Below are positions 8,741 to 17,452 of a DNA stretch of 64,000 nt, one piece after another. Position numbers and translations under genes: made by a program. The notes beneath the pieces were generated by a model. The model saw nothing but the letters and a program-made list of their open reading frames with translations. It searched no databases and was not told the origin of the DNA. How positions within the stretch are numbered: the first letter of the stretch is position 1; every line of letters starts with the position of its first letter. The stretch comes from Mycobacterium sp. (GTDB lineage: Bacteria > Actinomycetota > Actinomycetes > Mycobacteriales > Mycobacteriaceae): positions 216,132 to 280,131 of the forward strand of contig JACPVR010000012.1 of NCBI GenBank assembly GCA_016197405.1. Reading direction: 5' to 3'.

Positions 8741-9979
8741 TCACGCGGTGGCCATCGGTGCGGTCCGCAGTTCACGCAGGGCGGTGCGCAGGCCCCGCCG
8801 CCGCCCGGTGGCCGGATCGACACCGAAGCTCTCCCGCATCCCTTCCCGGATCCGGAATTTCAACTCCGAGTTGGTTTCGGGTGCGTCGTCGGAGGTCGCC
8901 TTGAGCAACTTGTCGGGCAACGCCAGCTTCATGATCGTCCAGAAGGACTGCATGTATTGGCGGCCAAGGGATCCCGTCGTGTAGGGCAGATCGTACTTGT
9001 CGCAGAGTGCCTGCACCCGCTTGCTGATCTCGGCGTAGCGGTTGCTCGGAAGATCGGGGAACAGGTGGTGCTCGATCTGGTAGCAGAGGTTGCCACTCAT
9101 GAACGCCATCAGCGGACCGGCGTGAAAGTTGGCCGACCCCAGCATCTGACGCAGATACCATTCGGCCTGCGTCTCGTTCTCGAACTCCTCCTTGGTGAAT
9201 TTCTCTGCGCCGTCGGGGAAATGACCACAGAAGATGACCATGTATGACCAGTAGTTACGGATGAGGTTGGCGACGGCATTGGCGCGCAGCGTGTGCTTCC
9301 AGTTGCGCCCGGTCAGCGCCGGGAAGACCAGATAGTCCTTGCCGACCTGCTTGCCGACCTTCTTCCCGATCACCCGTAGGTCCTTGAGGACCTCTTCTTT
9401 GGACTTCTCGCCTCTGCGGAACTTCGTCGTCTCCAGGCCGTGCGCGGCGACCCCCCACTCGAAAAGCGTGCCCAGGGTCAGGTTGTAGATCGGATTGCCG
9501 ATCATCCAACGCTCCCAGCGCTGATCGCGGGTCAACCGCATGATGCCGTAGCCGATATCGTCGTCGAGCCCGACGACATTGGTGTACTTGTGGTGAATGT
9601 AGTTGTGCGACTTCTTCCAATGAACACTCGGTGAAGTCGTATCCCACTCCCATTCGGTGGAGTGGATCTCCGGGTCGTTCATCCAGTCCCACTGCCCGTG
9701 GGTGATGTTGTGACCCAGTTCCATGTTCTCGATGATCTTGGCGGTTGCCAGCATGCCGGTTCCGGCGAGCCAGGCGGCTCGGTTGCTGCTCGCGAACAAC
9801 ACGATCCGGCCGGCGGCGGCGAGTCCGCGCTGCAACTGGATCGCCCTGCGGATGTAGCGCGCGTCGCGTTCACCGCGTGATTCCTCGATATCGGTTCTGA
9901 TCGCGTCGAGTTCACGCGCCAGTTCCTCGACGTCCTCCGGAGTCAGATGGGCGTATTCCTTGATGTCGGTGATGGCCAT
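8741..9979 (-). CDS. desA3: Membrane acyl-CoA desaturase, DesA3-like
   Basis: 412 residues with the three His boxes of membrane di-iron desaturases: HNITHG at 90-95, HNYIHH at 125-130 and QIEHH near 298-302. Together with its neighbour this matches the M. tuberculosis Rv3230c-Rv3229c (DesA3) pair, which makes oleate from stearoyl-CoA. The partner reductase starts upstream and its stop at 9994 lies 15 bases before this ATG, with an AGGAGG site in the gap, so the two form one transcription unit. The C-terminus ends in APMATA. Symbol is assigned by family and synteny, not by search. Confidence 0.88.
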   Translation of the reverse strand: MAITDIKEYAHLTPEDVEELARELDAIRTDIEESRGERDARYIRRAIQLQRGLAAAGRIVLFASSNRAAWLAGTGMLATAKIIENMELGHNITHGQWDWMNDPEIHSTEWEWDTTSPSVHWKKSHNYIHHKYTNVVGLDDDIGYGIMRLTRDQRWERWMIGNPIYNLTLGTLFEWGVAAHGLETTKFRRGEKSKEEVLKDLRVIGKKVGKQVGKDYLVFPALTGRNWKHTLRANAVANLIRNYWSYMVIFCGHFPDGAEKFTKEEFENETQAEWYLRQMLGSANFHAGPLMAFMSGNLCYQIEHHLFPDLPSNRYAEISKRVQALCDKYDLPYTTGSLGRQYMQSFWTIMKLALPDKLLKATSDDAPETNSELKFRIREGMRESFGVDPATGRRRGLRTALRELRTAPMATA

Positions 9980-9993
9980 GCGTTTTGCTCCTC

Positions 9994-11124
9994 CTAGATC
10001 TGTAGGGTGCAGTCACCGGATGCGGTGGATACACAGGTGTTTATCCGGTCGCCCGCGCCGTGTTCCTCGCCAGACCGGAAGTCCCGGACGTACCCGGATT
10101 CCACTGGCAGCACGCAGGTTTGGCAGATGCCCATACGGCATCCGAACGGCATCTGGATGCCCACCTTCTCGCCGGCCTCCAGAAGTGATGTGGCACCGTC
10201 GATCTCGATGGTTTTATCCGATATCGCGAAGGTGACGGTGCCGCCCTCACCACCCTTGTCGGTGCGCGCGATCGCGAACCGCTCCATGTGTAACGACTCG
10301 TTGAGACCCGCACCGTCCCAAACTTTCTGCACGGCATCGAGCATCGGGGCCGGCCCGCATGCCCAGCTTGAGCGTTCCTTCCAGTCCGGGACCATCCGAT
10401 CGAGCTCGGTGAAATCGATCTGTCCCTCCTCGCGGGTCAGCTGCAGGTGCAGCCGGTAACCGGGCTGGGTGGTCTCCAGCCGGCGCAGCTCGTCGTGAAA
10501 GATCACCGCGTCGGCGGTCGGCGCGGAGTGGATGTGGACGATGTCGGCAGATTGGCCGCGTGCCGCCAGCGAGCGAAGCATCGCCATCAACGGTGTTATG
10601 CCACTGCCGGCACTGACGAAGAGCAGTTTGGCCGGCGGCGGATCGGGCAGGGCGAAGTCACCTTTGGGCGTCGCCAAGCGAACAATCGTTCCCGGTTTGA
10701 CGCCGTTGACCAGATGGGTGGACAGAAAACCCTCCGGCGTCGCCTTGACCGTTATCGTGATGCGCTTGCCGTCGCGGACCGGCACCGAGGTCAGCGAGTA
10801 CGAGCGCCAGTGCCATCGACCGTCGACGCGCAGCCCGATCCCCACGTATTGCCCCGGCCGGTAGTCAGCCGAGAAACCCCACCCGGGTCTGATGGTGACC
10901 GTCGCGCAGTCATCGGTCTCTTTGCGCACGTCGACGACCTCGCCGCGCAGCTCGCGGGCAGTCCAGAGCGGATTGAGAAGTTTGAGATAGTCGTCGGGTA
11001 GTAGCGGCGTGGTGGCGCGGGCGGCCAAGCCACGCAGCACGTTGACCTTCGGCGTCACGGCCGTCTCGACGTTCTTCGCCGGACGGATGCTCCATCGGGC
11101 CACGTCGCGCAGATTCGGTGGCAT
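9994..11124 (-). CDS. Ferredoxin-dependent oxidoreductase partner of the desaturase (Rv3230c-like)
   Basis: 376 residues in three domains. A FAD-binding barrel contains RSYSLTS (about 107-113), a NAD(P)H domain contains [15 protein letters not shown] (about 171-185), and a C-terminal plant-type [2Fe-2S] domain has [10 protein letters not shown] and a later NTC that complete the four cluster cysteines. It passes electrons from NADPH to the di-iron desaturase encoded just downstream. ATG 11124 begins [16 protein letters not shown] seven-base inverted repeat lies 40 bases upstream and is a candidate operator. Confidence 0.9.
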   Translation of the reverse strand: MPPNLRDVARWSIRPAKNVETAVTPKVNVLRGLAARATTPLLPDDYLKLLNPLWTARELRGEVVDVRKETDDCATVTIRPGWGFSADYRPGQYVGIGLRVDGRWHWRSYSLTSVPVRDGKRITITVKATPEGFLSTHLVNGVKPGTIVRLATPKGDFALPDPPPAKLLFVSAGSGITPLMAMLRSLAARGQSADIVHIHSAPTADAVIFHDELRRLETTQPGYRLHLQLTREEGQIDFTELDRMVPDWKERSSWACGPAPMLDAVQKVWDGAGLNESLHMERFAIARTDKGGEGGTVTFAISDKTIEIDGATSLLEAGEKVGIQMPFGCRMGICQTCVLPVESGYVRDFRSGEEHGAGDRINTCVSTASGDCTLQI

Positions 11125-11163
11125 CAGCGGCCACCCCGCTCACCGTGGTGATCATTCGCTGTC

Positions 11164-11181
11164 GGTGTACACATGTACACC
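11164..11181. promoter_or_regulatory. Inverted repeat upstream of the reductase-desaturase operon
   Basis: GGTGTAC-ACAT-GTACACC, seven-base arms around a four-base centre, 40 bases before ATG 11124. This size and shape fit a dimeric repressor site of TetR type. No matching regulator is encoded next to it, so the binding protein is unknown. Confidence 0.5.
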
Positions 11182-11233
11182 CGATACCCGGATGTGGCCC
11201 GGTTCACACCCGTCGCGCCACGCCGATTTATGT

Positions 11234-11267
11234 CGTTTCAGCCACGGCGGGCGACGTGGCTGAAACG
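11234..11267 (-). terminator. Strong hairpin after the 42-residue ORF
   Basis: CGTTTCAGCCACG and CGTGGCTGAAACG form a perfect 13-base stem with an 8-base loop. There is no clear U tract, which is common for mycobacterial hairpin terminators. It lies eight bases beyond the stop of the small minus-strand ORF and before the reductase gene, so it probably insulates the two units. Confidence 0.65.
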
Positions 11268-11274
11268 CCGTCGA

Positions 11275-11403
11275 TCACTCGGTCTCGTCCGGGTCGGCGG
11301 TCGGCAAGGCCTCCGCCCCGTAGGTGGCCGGTGCCAGCACCTCGTCCTCGGTGGTCGGGTTCTGCGCCGGAGTCGAGCTCTCTTCGGGTTGACGGTCGGT
11401 CAT
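11275..11403 (-). CDS. Small acidic ORF, 42 residues
   Basis: Reads MTDRQPEESSTPAQNPTTED and continues to ...PTADPDETE. The peptide is very acidic, rich in Pro and Thr, has no Cys and no membrane segment, and looks disordered. Support for its being real: AGGAGAAG lies four bases before the ATG, and a perfect 13-base hairpin follows the stop by eight bases. It sits alone between the reductase gene and the divergent hydrolase at 11520. I do not recognise a family. It could be a conserved mycobacterial microprotein or a leader peptide. Confidence 0.55.
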   Translation of the reverse strand: MTDRQPEESSTPAQNPTTEDEVLAPATYGAEALPTADPDETE

Positions 11404-11519
11404 CACTTCTCCTGACATCGCTCACAACGGGTGTCCTCGGCACGGTCTCGGCCGGACCGCCTCGAGGTACCCCGGGCGGATGGGGGATAACCACTGTCGG
11501 CGTTCGCCGAGATGACAAA

Positions 11520-12281
11520 ATGGCGAGAATGGCCGAACGCGTCAGTTTCCCCAGCACCAGCGGACCCACACTGCGCGGGGTGATCGATCTACCACCGGGG
11601 GACGTACGCGGGTGGGGCGTCTTCGCACACGGCTTCACCCTCGGCAAGGACTGCCCGGCCGCCAGCCGCATCTGTAAACAGCTGGCCGCCGAAGGAATCG
11701 GCATGCTGCGCTTCGACAATCTGGGCCTGGGCACATCCGAGGGTGACTGGGGCGACGGATCCTTCTCCCACAAGGTCGCCGACACCGTGCGGGCAGTGGA
11801 ATTCATGAACGACTCAGGCCGCGAAGTGCGCGTGCTGGTCGGACATTCCTTCGGTGGTGCCGCGGTGATCGCCGGGGCGCACGAGTGCCCGACGGTGGCG
11901 GCAGTGGCCAGTATCGGCGCCCCGTTCGACCCCGCACACGTCGAACACAATTACGACGCCCTGATAGCGCGCATCGAAGCCGAGGGCGAGGCGCCGTTTC
12001 CCGTCGGAGGAAAGGCCCTCACCCTCAAACGCCACTTCATCGAGGACGTCCGCAACGCCGACCTGCGCGAGCAGATCCGGACCCTGCGCCGTGCGTTGTT
12101 GGTGATGCACTCCCCCACCGACAACACCGTCGGGATCGCCAATGCCAGCGATATCTTCCGCACCGCGCGCCACCCCCGAAGCTTTGTGTCGCTGGAGGGT
12201 GCCGACCATCTGCTCACCGGCAAGAATCAGGCGGCCCGGGCCGCCCGGATCATCAGTGCGTGGGCCGATCCCTACCTGTGA
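11520..12281 (+). CDS. Alpha/beta hydrolase
   Basis: 253 residues from ATG 11520; an in-frame ATG at 11529 is equally possible. The fold shows the oxyanion segment FAHGFTLGKDCPAASR, the GHSFGG nucleophile elbow (Ser near 105), an Asp in HSPTDNTVG and the His in GADHLLTG, so the triad is complete. Relatives are annotated as alpha/beta hydrolases often found near OsmC-type proteins; no OsmC domain is fused here. The substrate is unknown. It converges on the esterase ending at 12400. Confidence 0.82.
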   Translation: MARMAERVSFPSTSGPTLRGVIDLPPGDVRGWGVFAHGFTLGKDCPAASRICKQLAAEGIGMLRFDNLGLGTSEGDWGDGSFSHKVADTVRAVEFMNDSGREVRVLVGHSFGGAAVIAGAHECPTVAAVASIGAPFDPAHVEHNYDALIARIEAEGEAPFPVGGKALTLKRHFIEDVRNADLREQIRTLRRALLVMHSPTDNTVGIANASDIFRTARHPRSFVSLEGADHLLTGKNQAARAARIISAWADPYL

Positions 12282-12399
12282 CAGGTACCGCTGACACGCC
12301 GGGATGATCGGGTGGCCCGTAGACGGGCGGCAGCTGTTCACCGGTGAGCAAGAGACCCGACAGAGCCAAGGGCGACGGTGACACCGTGTCGCGGCGCTG

Positions 12400-13551
12400 T
12401 CAGACAGCCGTCGCCGCGCGCTGCTCGACGTGTCGCTGCAGTATGCCCGTCAGGAATCCGGTGGTCGCGACCGCGCAACGACGCGCATGGGACGTGTCGA
12501 CGAGATCGAAGGCGTGTCCTGCCCGCGGGATCTCGACATACTCGACCGGATTGTCCGACACCGCACTCAACGCCGCGCGGAACTGCCGGGCTTCGTCGAC
12601 CGGGATGATGGTGTCCTGCTCGCCGTGGATGAGCAGAAACGGTGGCGCTTCACGGTGCACGCGCGCTATCGGCGAAGCCGCCGTGAACACCTCCGGATGA
12701 CGGGATTGGCTGCGCCGCACCACTACTCGCTCCAGGAAGCTCTGAAAATTGCGACGAGTCGGGGTCGAACGGTCCTGCCAGTCATAGCGTCCGTAGATGC
12801 CGACGACGGCATCCACCGATGTGTCGGCGCCGTCGATGAGTTCGCCGCGAAATGCCGGATCACCCGGGGTCAAACCGGCCAGCGCGGCAAGGTGCCCGCC
12901 CGCCGAGCAACCGGCGATGGCGACGAAGTTGCGGTCTCCGCCGTAGCGGTCGACATTGGCCCTCGCCCACGCGATCGCGGCGTTCACATCGGCGATGTGC
13001 CGGGGCCAGCGATGCACCGGGGAGACCCGATAATCCATCGTCAGACAGACCCAGCCCTGCTCGACCAGATGGGACAGCAGGGTGTGGCCCTGCAGAACGC
13101 GGGTGCCCTGCACCCACGCACCACCGGGGACGAACAGCAGCACAGGGGCCGTCCCCGCGGGCAGATCGGGACGACGCCACACATCGAGCAGTTGCGCCGG
13201 ATGATCGCCGTAGCGCACCGATGCACGGTGCAGAGATCGGCGCCGCTGCCCGCGCGCCTGCAGGTACGGCGGTATCCGGCTCGCACCGGAAAGCACGGCC
13301 AACTCGGCCGCTGTGTCGACGGCGACCTGCGCATCGGTGGACACCGCTGCGGTGGCACCGATACCGGTGTGCCGACTGACTGCGGCGCGCAGTGCCGCGG
13401 GCGCGTAGTGCCCGCCCCATAAAGCCATCGCGGTCAGACCGGCGAACGGCTCCAGATGCCGGCCCACCACCGGCAGCGAGGAATACCACCTGGTCGAAGC
13501 CATCACGACATCGACGGGATGCAGGCGCGCAAGCATGCGTTCGAGTGTCAT
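12400..13551 (-). CDS. Alpha/beta hydrolase, carboxylesterase/lipase type
   Basis: 383 residues from ATG 13551. The N-terminal 90 residues are helical. The catalytic domain has the oxyanion motif FVPGGAWVQG, the elbow GCSAGG with the nucleophile Ser, an Asp in HGEQDTIIP and His in RAGHAFD. This is the hormone-sensitive-lipase-like fold found in many mycobacterial Lip proteins, but no specific Lip name can be given. The ATG lies four bases after the stop of a tiny zinc-ribbon ORF, so the two may be coupled. Confidence 0.85.
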   Translation of the reverse strand: MTLERMLARLHPVDVVMASTRWYSSLPVVGRHLEPFAGLTAMALWGGHYAPAALRAAVSRHTGIGATAAVSTDAQVAVDTAAELAVLSGASRIPPYLQARGQRRRSLHRASVRYGDHPAQLLDVWRRPDLPAGTAPVLLFVPGGAWVQGTRVLQGHTLLSHLVEQGWVCLTMDYRVSPVHRWPRHIADVNAAIAWARANVDRYGGDRNFVAIAGCSAGGHLAALAGLTPGDPAFRGELIDGADTSVDAVVGIYGRYDWQDRSTPTRRNFQSFLERVVVRRSQSRHPEVFTAASPIARVHREAPPFLLIHGEQDTIIPVDEARQFRAALSAVSDNPVEYVEIPRAGHAFDLVDTSHARRCAVATTGFLTGILQRHVEQRAATAV

Positions 13552-13555
13552 GAGG

Positions 13556-13672
13556 TCAGCGCCTCGAACTCGTTTCCGTCCGGTCCCCCGGGCTGTCGCA
13601 CGACGAGCACGCCACGCTTTCGATGCTGAACTGACCACAGGCCGGGCAGATGAAATCGAGCACGCGCTGCAC
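13556..13672 (-). CDS. Tiny zinc-ribbon ORF, 38 residues
   Basis: From GTG 13672 it reads MQRVLDFICPACGQFSIESV and then ACSSCDSPG. Four Cys are spaced as CPAC and CSSC with ten residues between pairs, a compact zinc ribbon. The stop codon lies four bases before the esterase ATG at 13551, an arrangement typical of co-translated genes. The ribosome binding site (GAAAG) is weak and the GTG start is a guess. It could be a redox or metal-binding microprotein or a chance ORF; the paired CxxC favours a real one. Confidence 0.45.
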   Translation of the reverse strand: MQRVLDFICPACGQFSIESVACSSCDSPGDRTETSSRR

Positions 13673-13824
13673 CTTTCGAACAGTGATAGCCGCCGTCTGA
13701 GTGCAGCGCCCCTTGCGGTGTACCCCATATCGGTGTCGCGAAACCTTGCGACGGCCGGCCGGAAGGACACCTCGCTCGGTATCGGCAGTGTGAAAGGCCG
13801 CTGAACGCGCCCGGTCTCGCGACC

Positions 13825-15468
13825 TCAGTCGTCGCCGGCAGCGACCAGTGAATGCAACCGCACGTTCGGGTTGTCGCGGGAGAAGCCCTCAAGCCGCCAC
13901 TTGGTGGAGAACAGCGCGAGCATCACACCGTCGGACCGGGTCAGCACTTCCATCGACACCTGCTTCTGCAGGAATTCGGCGTCTTCGGGGTCGACCGCGC
14001 GAGCCACCGTGTAGGGCAACGACTCCAGCGATATCGGCGCGCTCAGCTCGGTCGCCATCCGGTGGGTGGCGACCTCGAACTGCATCGGGCCGACCGCGGC
14101 CAGGACCGGCGACTGATCACCGCGGCGATCAGACCGCAGCACCTGGACGACGCCTTCTTGCTCCAACTGTTCTATGCCACGGCGGAATTGCTTGTGCTTA
14201 CTCGGATCCGTGCCCCGGGCGACCGCGAAATACTCCGGCGAGAAGCTGGGGATCGGCGGATACTGCACCGGGATGTCACGGAACAACGTGTCCCCCGGAC
14301 GCAACGTGGCCGCATTCGCCAGGCCGATGACATCGCCGGGCCACGCGTCGTCGATGGTCGCGCGCTGCTGACCGAACACCGACTGCGCGTACTTGGTGAC
14401 GAACGGCTTTCCGGTGGCGGCGTGGGTGAGAACCTCACCGCGGGTGAACGATCCCGAGCACACCCGGGCATAAGCGATACGGTCGCGGTGCGCGGAATCC
14501 ATACCGGCCTGCACCTTGAACACGAAGGCGCTGAACGGCGCATCGGCGGGGCGCCGGTTGCCCTCGATGTCGAGTTGCCCGCTCGGTGACGGTGCCAGAT
14601 GCACCAGCACGTCGAGCAATTGGTTCACACCGAAGTTCAGCGCAGCCGAGGTGAACAGGACCGGTGTCGCGCTGCCGTCGAGGAAGGTCTCGGCTGCATA
14701 GTCGGCGCCGTCGGCCGACAACAGTTCGGACTCTTCGACAGCGTTCTCCCAATCGACACCCGCCACATCAGCCGCCCGGTCCGGTGAGATGTGCTCCTCG
14801 GGAGCGGCTTTGGCGCCGCCGGCGGTGCGGGTGAACTTGATGAAATTGCCGGTCTGCCGATCAAGCACGCCTTTGAAGTCACCGGCGATGCCGACGGGCC
14901 ACGTCAACGGGGTGGGATGCAGCCCGATCCGGGCCTGGATTTCGTCCATCAGTTCCAGTGCGTGCCGGCCGGGGCGGTCCCATTTGTTGATCACCGTGAT
15001 GATCGGGATACCGCGGTGCCGGCACACCTGGAACAGCTTGAGGGTCTGCGGTTCCAGACCCTTGGCGGCGTCGATGAGCATCACCGCGCAGTCGACCGCC
15101 GACAACACCCGATAGGTGTCCTCGGAGAAGTCGGCGTGCCCGGGGGTGTCGAGCAGGTTGATGACACAGTCCTGGCCGTCCGGCGAGGTGTAGGGGAACT
15201 GCAGGGCCGTCGAGGTGATGGAGATACCGCGGGCCTTCTCCATCTCCATCCAGTCGGAGACCGTGGCACGCCGTCCGGCCTTGCCGTGGATGGCGCCCGC
15301 CTCGGTTATCACCTTGGCGTGCAGCACGAGGGCCTCGGTCAGGGTGGACTTTCCGGCGTCGGGATGGCTGATGACAGCGAAAGTCCGTCGACGTCGAGCT
15401 TCTGCGGAGATCCGGGCTGCGGACGGTCCGTCGGATACCGTCGTCACGCTGGAGGAGTTATCGGTCAT
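13825..15468 (-). CDS. prfC: Peptide chain release factor 3 (RF3)
   Basis: 547 residues. Translational GTPase signature: G1 HPDAGKST at 35-42, the switch I region with GISITST, G3 DTPGHADFSEDT, G4 NKWDRPGR. The second domain and the C-terminal RF3-specific domain (PMQFEVATHRMATELSAPI, LALFSTKWRLEGF) are full length. RF3 uses GTP to recycle RF1/RF2 from the ribosome after peptide release. ATG 15468 gives a Ser/Thr-rich start before the GTPase domain. It is divergent from the 2-hydroxyacid dehydrogenase. Confidence 0.95.
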   Translation of the reverse strand: MTDNSSSVTTVSDGPSAARISAEARRRRTFAVISHPDAGKSTLTEALVLHAKVITEAGAIHGKAGRRATVSDWMEMEKARGISITSTALQFPYTSPDGQDCVINLLDTPGHADFSEDTYRVLSAVDCAVMLIDAAKGLEPQTLKLFQVCRHRGIPIITVINKWDRPGRHALELMDEIQARIGLHPTPLTWPVGIAGDFKGVLDRQTGNFIKFTRTAGGAKAAPEEHISPDRAADVAGVDWENAVEESELLSADGADYAAETFLDGSATPVLFTSAALNFGVNQLLDVLVHLAPSPSGQLDIEGNRRPADAPFSAFVFKVQAGMDSAHRDRIAYARVCSGSFTRGEVLTHAATGKPFVTKYAQSVFGQQRATIDDAWPGDVIGLANAATLRPGDTLFRDIPVQYPPIPSFSPEYFAVARGTDPSKHKQFRRGIEQLEQEGVVQVLRSDRRGDQSPVLAAVGPMQFEVATHRMATELSAPISLESLPYTVARAVDPEDAEFLQKQVSMEVLTRSDGVMLALFSTKWRLEGFSRDNPNVRLHSLVAAGDD

Positions 15469-15565
15469 TGCGAACTGCCACTTTATTCGTCCACTGGGCC
15501 GAACCGATAATCGCCGCTGATCGGCGGGGATGACCGCCGGCCGGCGTCTGCCCTAGCGTGGTCGT

Positions 15566-16510
15566 GTGAGCGCACCTGCACAACAACCCGTGAAGGTCCT
15601 GGTTCCCGACGACCTGGGGCTGCGGCTGCTGGGTGGCTCGCCGCAATTCGACGTGGCGCGCTACCGGCCCGGCGACCCGTGGCCGTCGGCATATCTGGAC
15701 ACCACCGTGGTCGTGGTCAGCTACGACTCGGCGGCCGCCGTCGGCGCCAGATTCGCCGATCTGCCGGACCTGCGCCTCATCCAGACACTCAACGCCGGCT
15801 ATGACCAATGGCTGCCCCACCTACCCGACGGCGTCATGTTGTCCAACGGACGCGGCGCACATGGCGGCTCATCAGCCGAGTGGGTGGTGGCCGCGTTGCT
15901 GTCGATCTACCGCGATCTGGCGCTCTTCGGCCGGCACCAGGCCGACGGGGTATGGCGGCCGAAGGTCACCGAGACGCTGATCGGCAAGAACGTGGTGGTG
16001 CTCGGGGCCGGAGATCTCGCCGTCAACCTGGCGGCCCGCCTGACGCCGTTCGACACCGAGGTGACACTCGTCGGGCGCCATGCCCGGCCCGGCGTGACGG
16101 CGATCGATGATCTCGACTCGCTACTACCGGACGCCGACGCCGTCGTGGTGATGCTGCCGGAGAATCGCTCCACGCATCACATCATCGATGCCGCATTCCT
16201 GGCCGAGCTGAAGGACAACGCAGTACTGGTCAACGCCGGGCGCGGTGGCGCGGTGGACACCGATGCGCTGTTGGCCGAGCTCACCTCGGGTCGGTTGCGG
16301 GCGGCGCTGGACGTCACCGACCCCGAGCCGCTGCCCGCGGGACATCCGTTGTGGTCGGCACCGGGCCTGTTGCTGACCCCTCATGTGGCGGGCAGTACCG
16401 AAGGCGCCTGGGAGAGGGCGTGGAATATCGCCGCACGTCAGATAGCCCAGTACGCCGACGGCGGGCGACCGTCGAACCTGGTCGCCGGTCCCGGGGCCGA
16501 GGCCGACTGA
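15566..16510 (+). CDS. D-isomer-specific 2-hydroxyacid dehydrogenase
   Basis: 314 residues from GTG 15566. The NAD-binding Rossmann motif is GAGDLAVNLAARL (G-x-G, about 152-164). The catalytic set is Arg in NAGRGG, the acidic residue in DVTDPEPLP and His in TPHVAGS, so all three are present. It should reduce a 2-keto acid or oxidise a D-2-hydroxy acid; the substrate is not evident. The next gene starts two bases after its stop, so it forms a coupled pair with the FAD oxidoreductase. Confidence 0.9.
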   Translation: MSAPAQQPVKVLVPDDLGLRLLGGSPQFDVARYRPGDPWPSAYLDTTVVVVSYDSAAAVGARFADLPDLRLIQTLNAGYDQWLPHLPDGVMLSNGRGAHGGSSAEWVVAALLSIYRDLALFGRHQADGVWRPKVTETLIGKNVVVLGAGDLAVNLAARLTPFDTEVTLVGRHARPGVTAIDDLDSLLPDADAVVVMLPENRSTHHIIDAAFLAELKDNAVLVNAGRGGAVDTDALLAELTSGRLRAALDVTDPEPLPAGHPLWSAPGLLLTPHVAGSTEGAWERAWNIAARQIAQYADGGRPSNLVAGPGAEAD

Positions 16511-16511
16511 C

Positions 16512-17450
16512 ATGGCACACCGCGTCGCTGTCGTCGGTGCCGGCATCTCGGGCGCGACATGCGCACAGACGCTGCGCGCACACGGCGTCACCGTGGAGAT
16601 TGTCGACCGTGGCCGCGCCCCCGGTGGACGGATGGCCTCACCACGACTGCACGGCCGCCGCGTCGATATCGGCGCGGCGTACTTCACCGTCAAGGAGCCC
16701 GGTTTCGGCACCATCGTCGACGACTGGACTGCCCGGGGGTTGGCGCGGCAGTGGACCGATACCTTCGACGTGTTCTCGGCCGACGGTCATGAACGCACCG
16801 CCGGCCCGGTCCGCTACGCCGCCCCGGACGGCCTGCGGTCACTGGTACGGGCGGTACTGCCCGCCGACGCCCGCTCCGAAGTTGCGGTGAGCACGCTGGC
16901 GCAGCTGGACCATGATGCCGTCGTGCTGGCGATGCCCGACCCGCACGCCGCCCGCCTCCTGCCGGACGAGGCCGACTGGGTGGACTACGACCCGGTGATC
17001 GCCGTCACCGCCGGTTGGCCGCAGCGATGCTGGCCGATCGTCGACGCGGCGTTCGTCAACGACGATGCTGAGCTGTCCTTCGTCGCCGATGACGGGTCCC
17101 GACGCGGCGACGGCGCGGCGGTGCTGGTTGCGCACACGACATCAGCGCTGGCCCGTGCCCATCTCGATGATCCCGATGCCGCGGTGCGGCCCGCCCTCGC
17201 TGCACTGCGCAGGGTTCTCGGGGTGACCGATCCGCCGGAGTGGACACACGCGCATCGCTGGACCTACGCGAAACCGGCAGGCACCCACGGTGCCGACGCC
17301 TTCCGTCTCGGTACACGCGACGGTCGGCCGGTGGGGTTGTGCGGTGATTCGTGGTGTCCGTCCGGCGCACCACGGGTCGAATCGGCGTGGTTGTCCGGGC
17401 AACGGTTGGGAATGGCTCTGGCCGAACACCTTTCGGCAACCGACCACTAG
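16512..17450 (+). CDS. FAD/NAD(P)-binding oxidoreductase (renalase/amine-oxidase-like)
   Basis: 312 residues. A dinucleotide motif VGAGISGATCAQTL (about 8-21) is followed by DRGRAPGGRM, the GGRM block of flavin amine oxidases and renalase-like proteins, and the C-terminal FAD segment GLCGDSWCPSG with ESAWLSGQRLG. It is shorter than classical amine oxidases, as in renalase-type proteins that oxidise aberrant NAD(P)H isomers; this role is only suggested by size. The ATG lies two bases after the stop of the upstream dehydrogenase. Confidence 0.8.
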   Translation: MAHRVAVVGAGISGATCAQTLRAHGVTVEIVDRGRAPGGRMASPRLHGRRVDIGAAYFTVKEPGFGTIVDDWTARGLARQWTDTFDVFSADGHERTAGPVRYAAPDGLRSLVRAVLPADARSEVAVSTLAQLDHDAVVLAMPDPHAARLLPDEADWVDYDPVIAVTAGWPQRCWPIVDAAFVNDDAELSFVADDGSRRGDGAAVLVAHTTSALARAHLDDPDAAVRPALAALRRVLGVTDPPEWTHAHRWTYAKPAGTHGADAFRLGTRDGRPVGLCGDSWCPSGAPRVESAWLSGQRLGMALAEHLSATDH

Positions 17451-17452
17451 CA

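Noticed and set aside
13548..13892. 114-codon minus-strand frame covering the gap before prfC.
   Set aside because: No motif and it overlaps the prfC end; the four-Cys frame in the same segment is more convincing.
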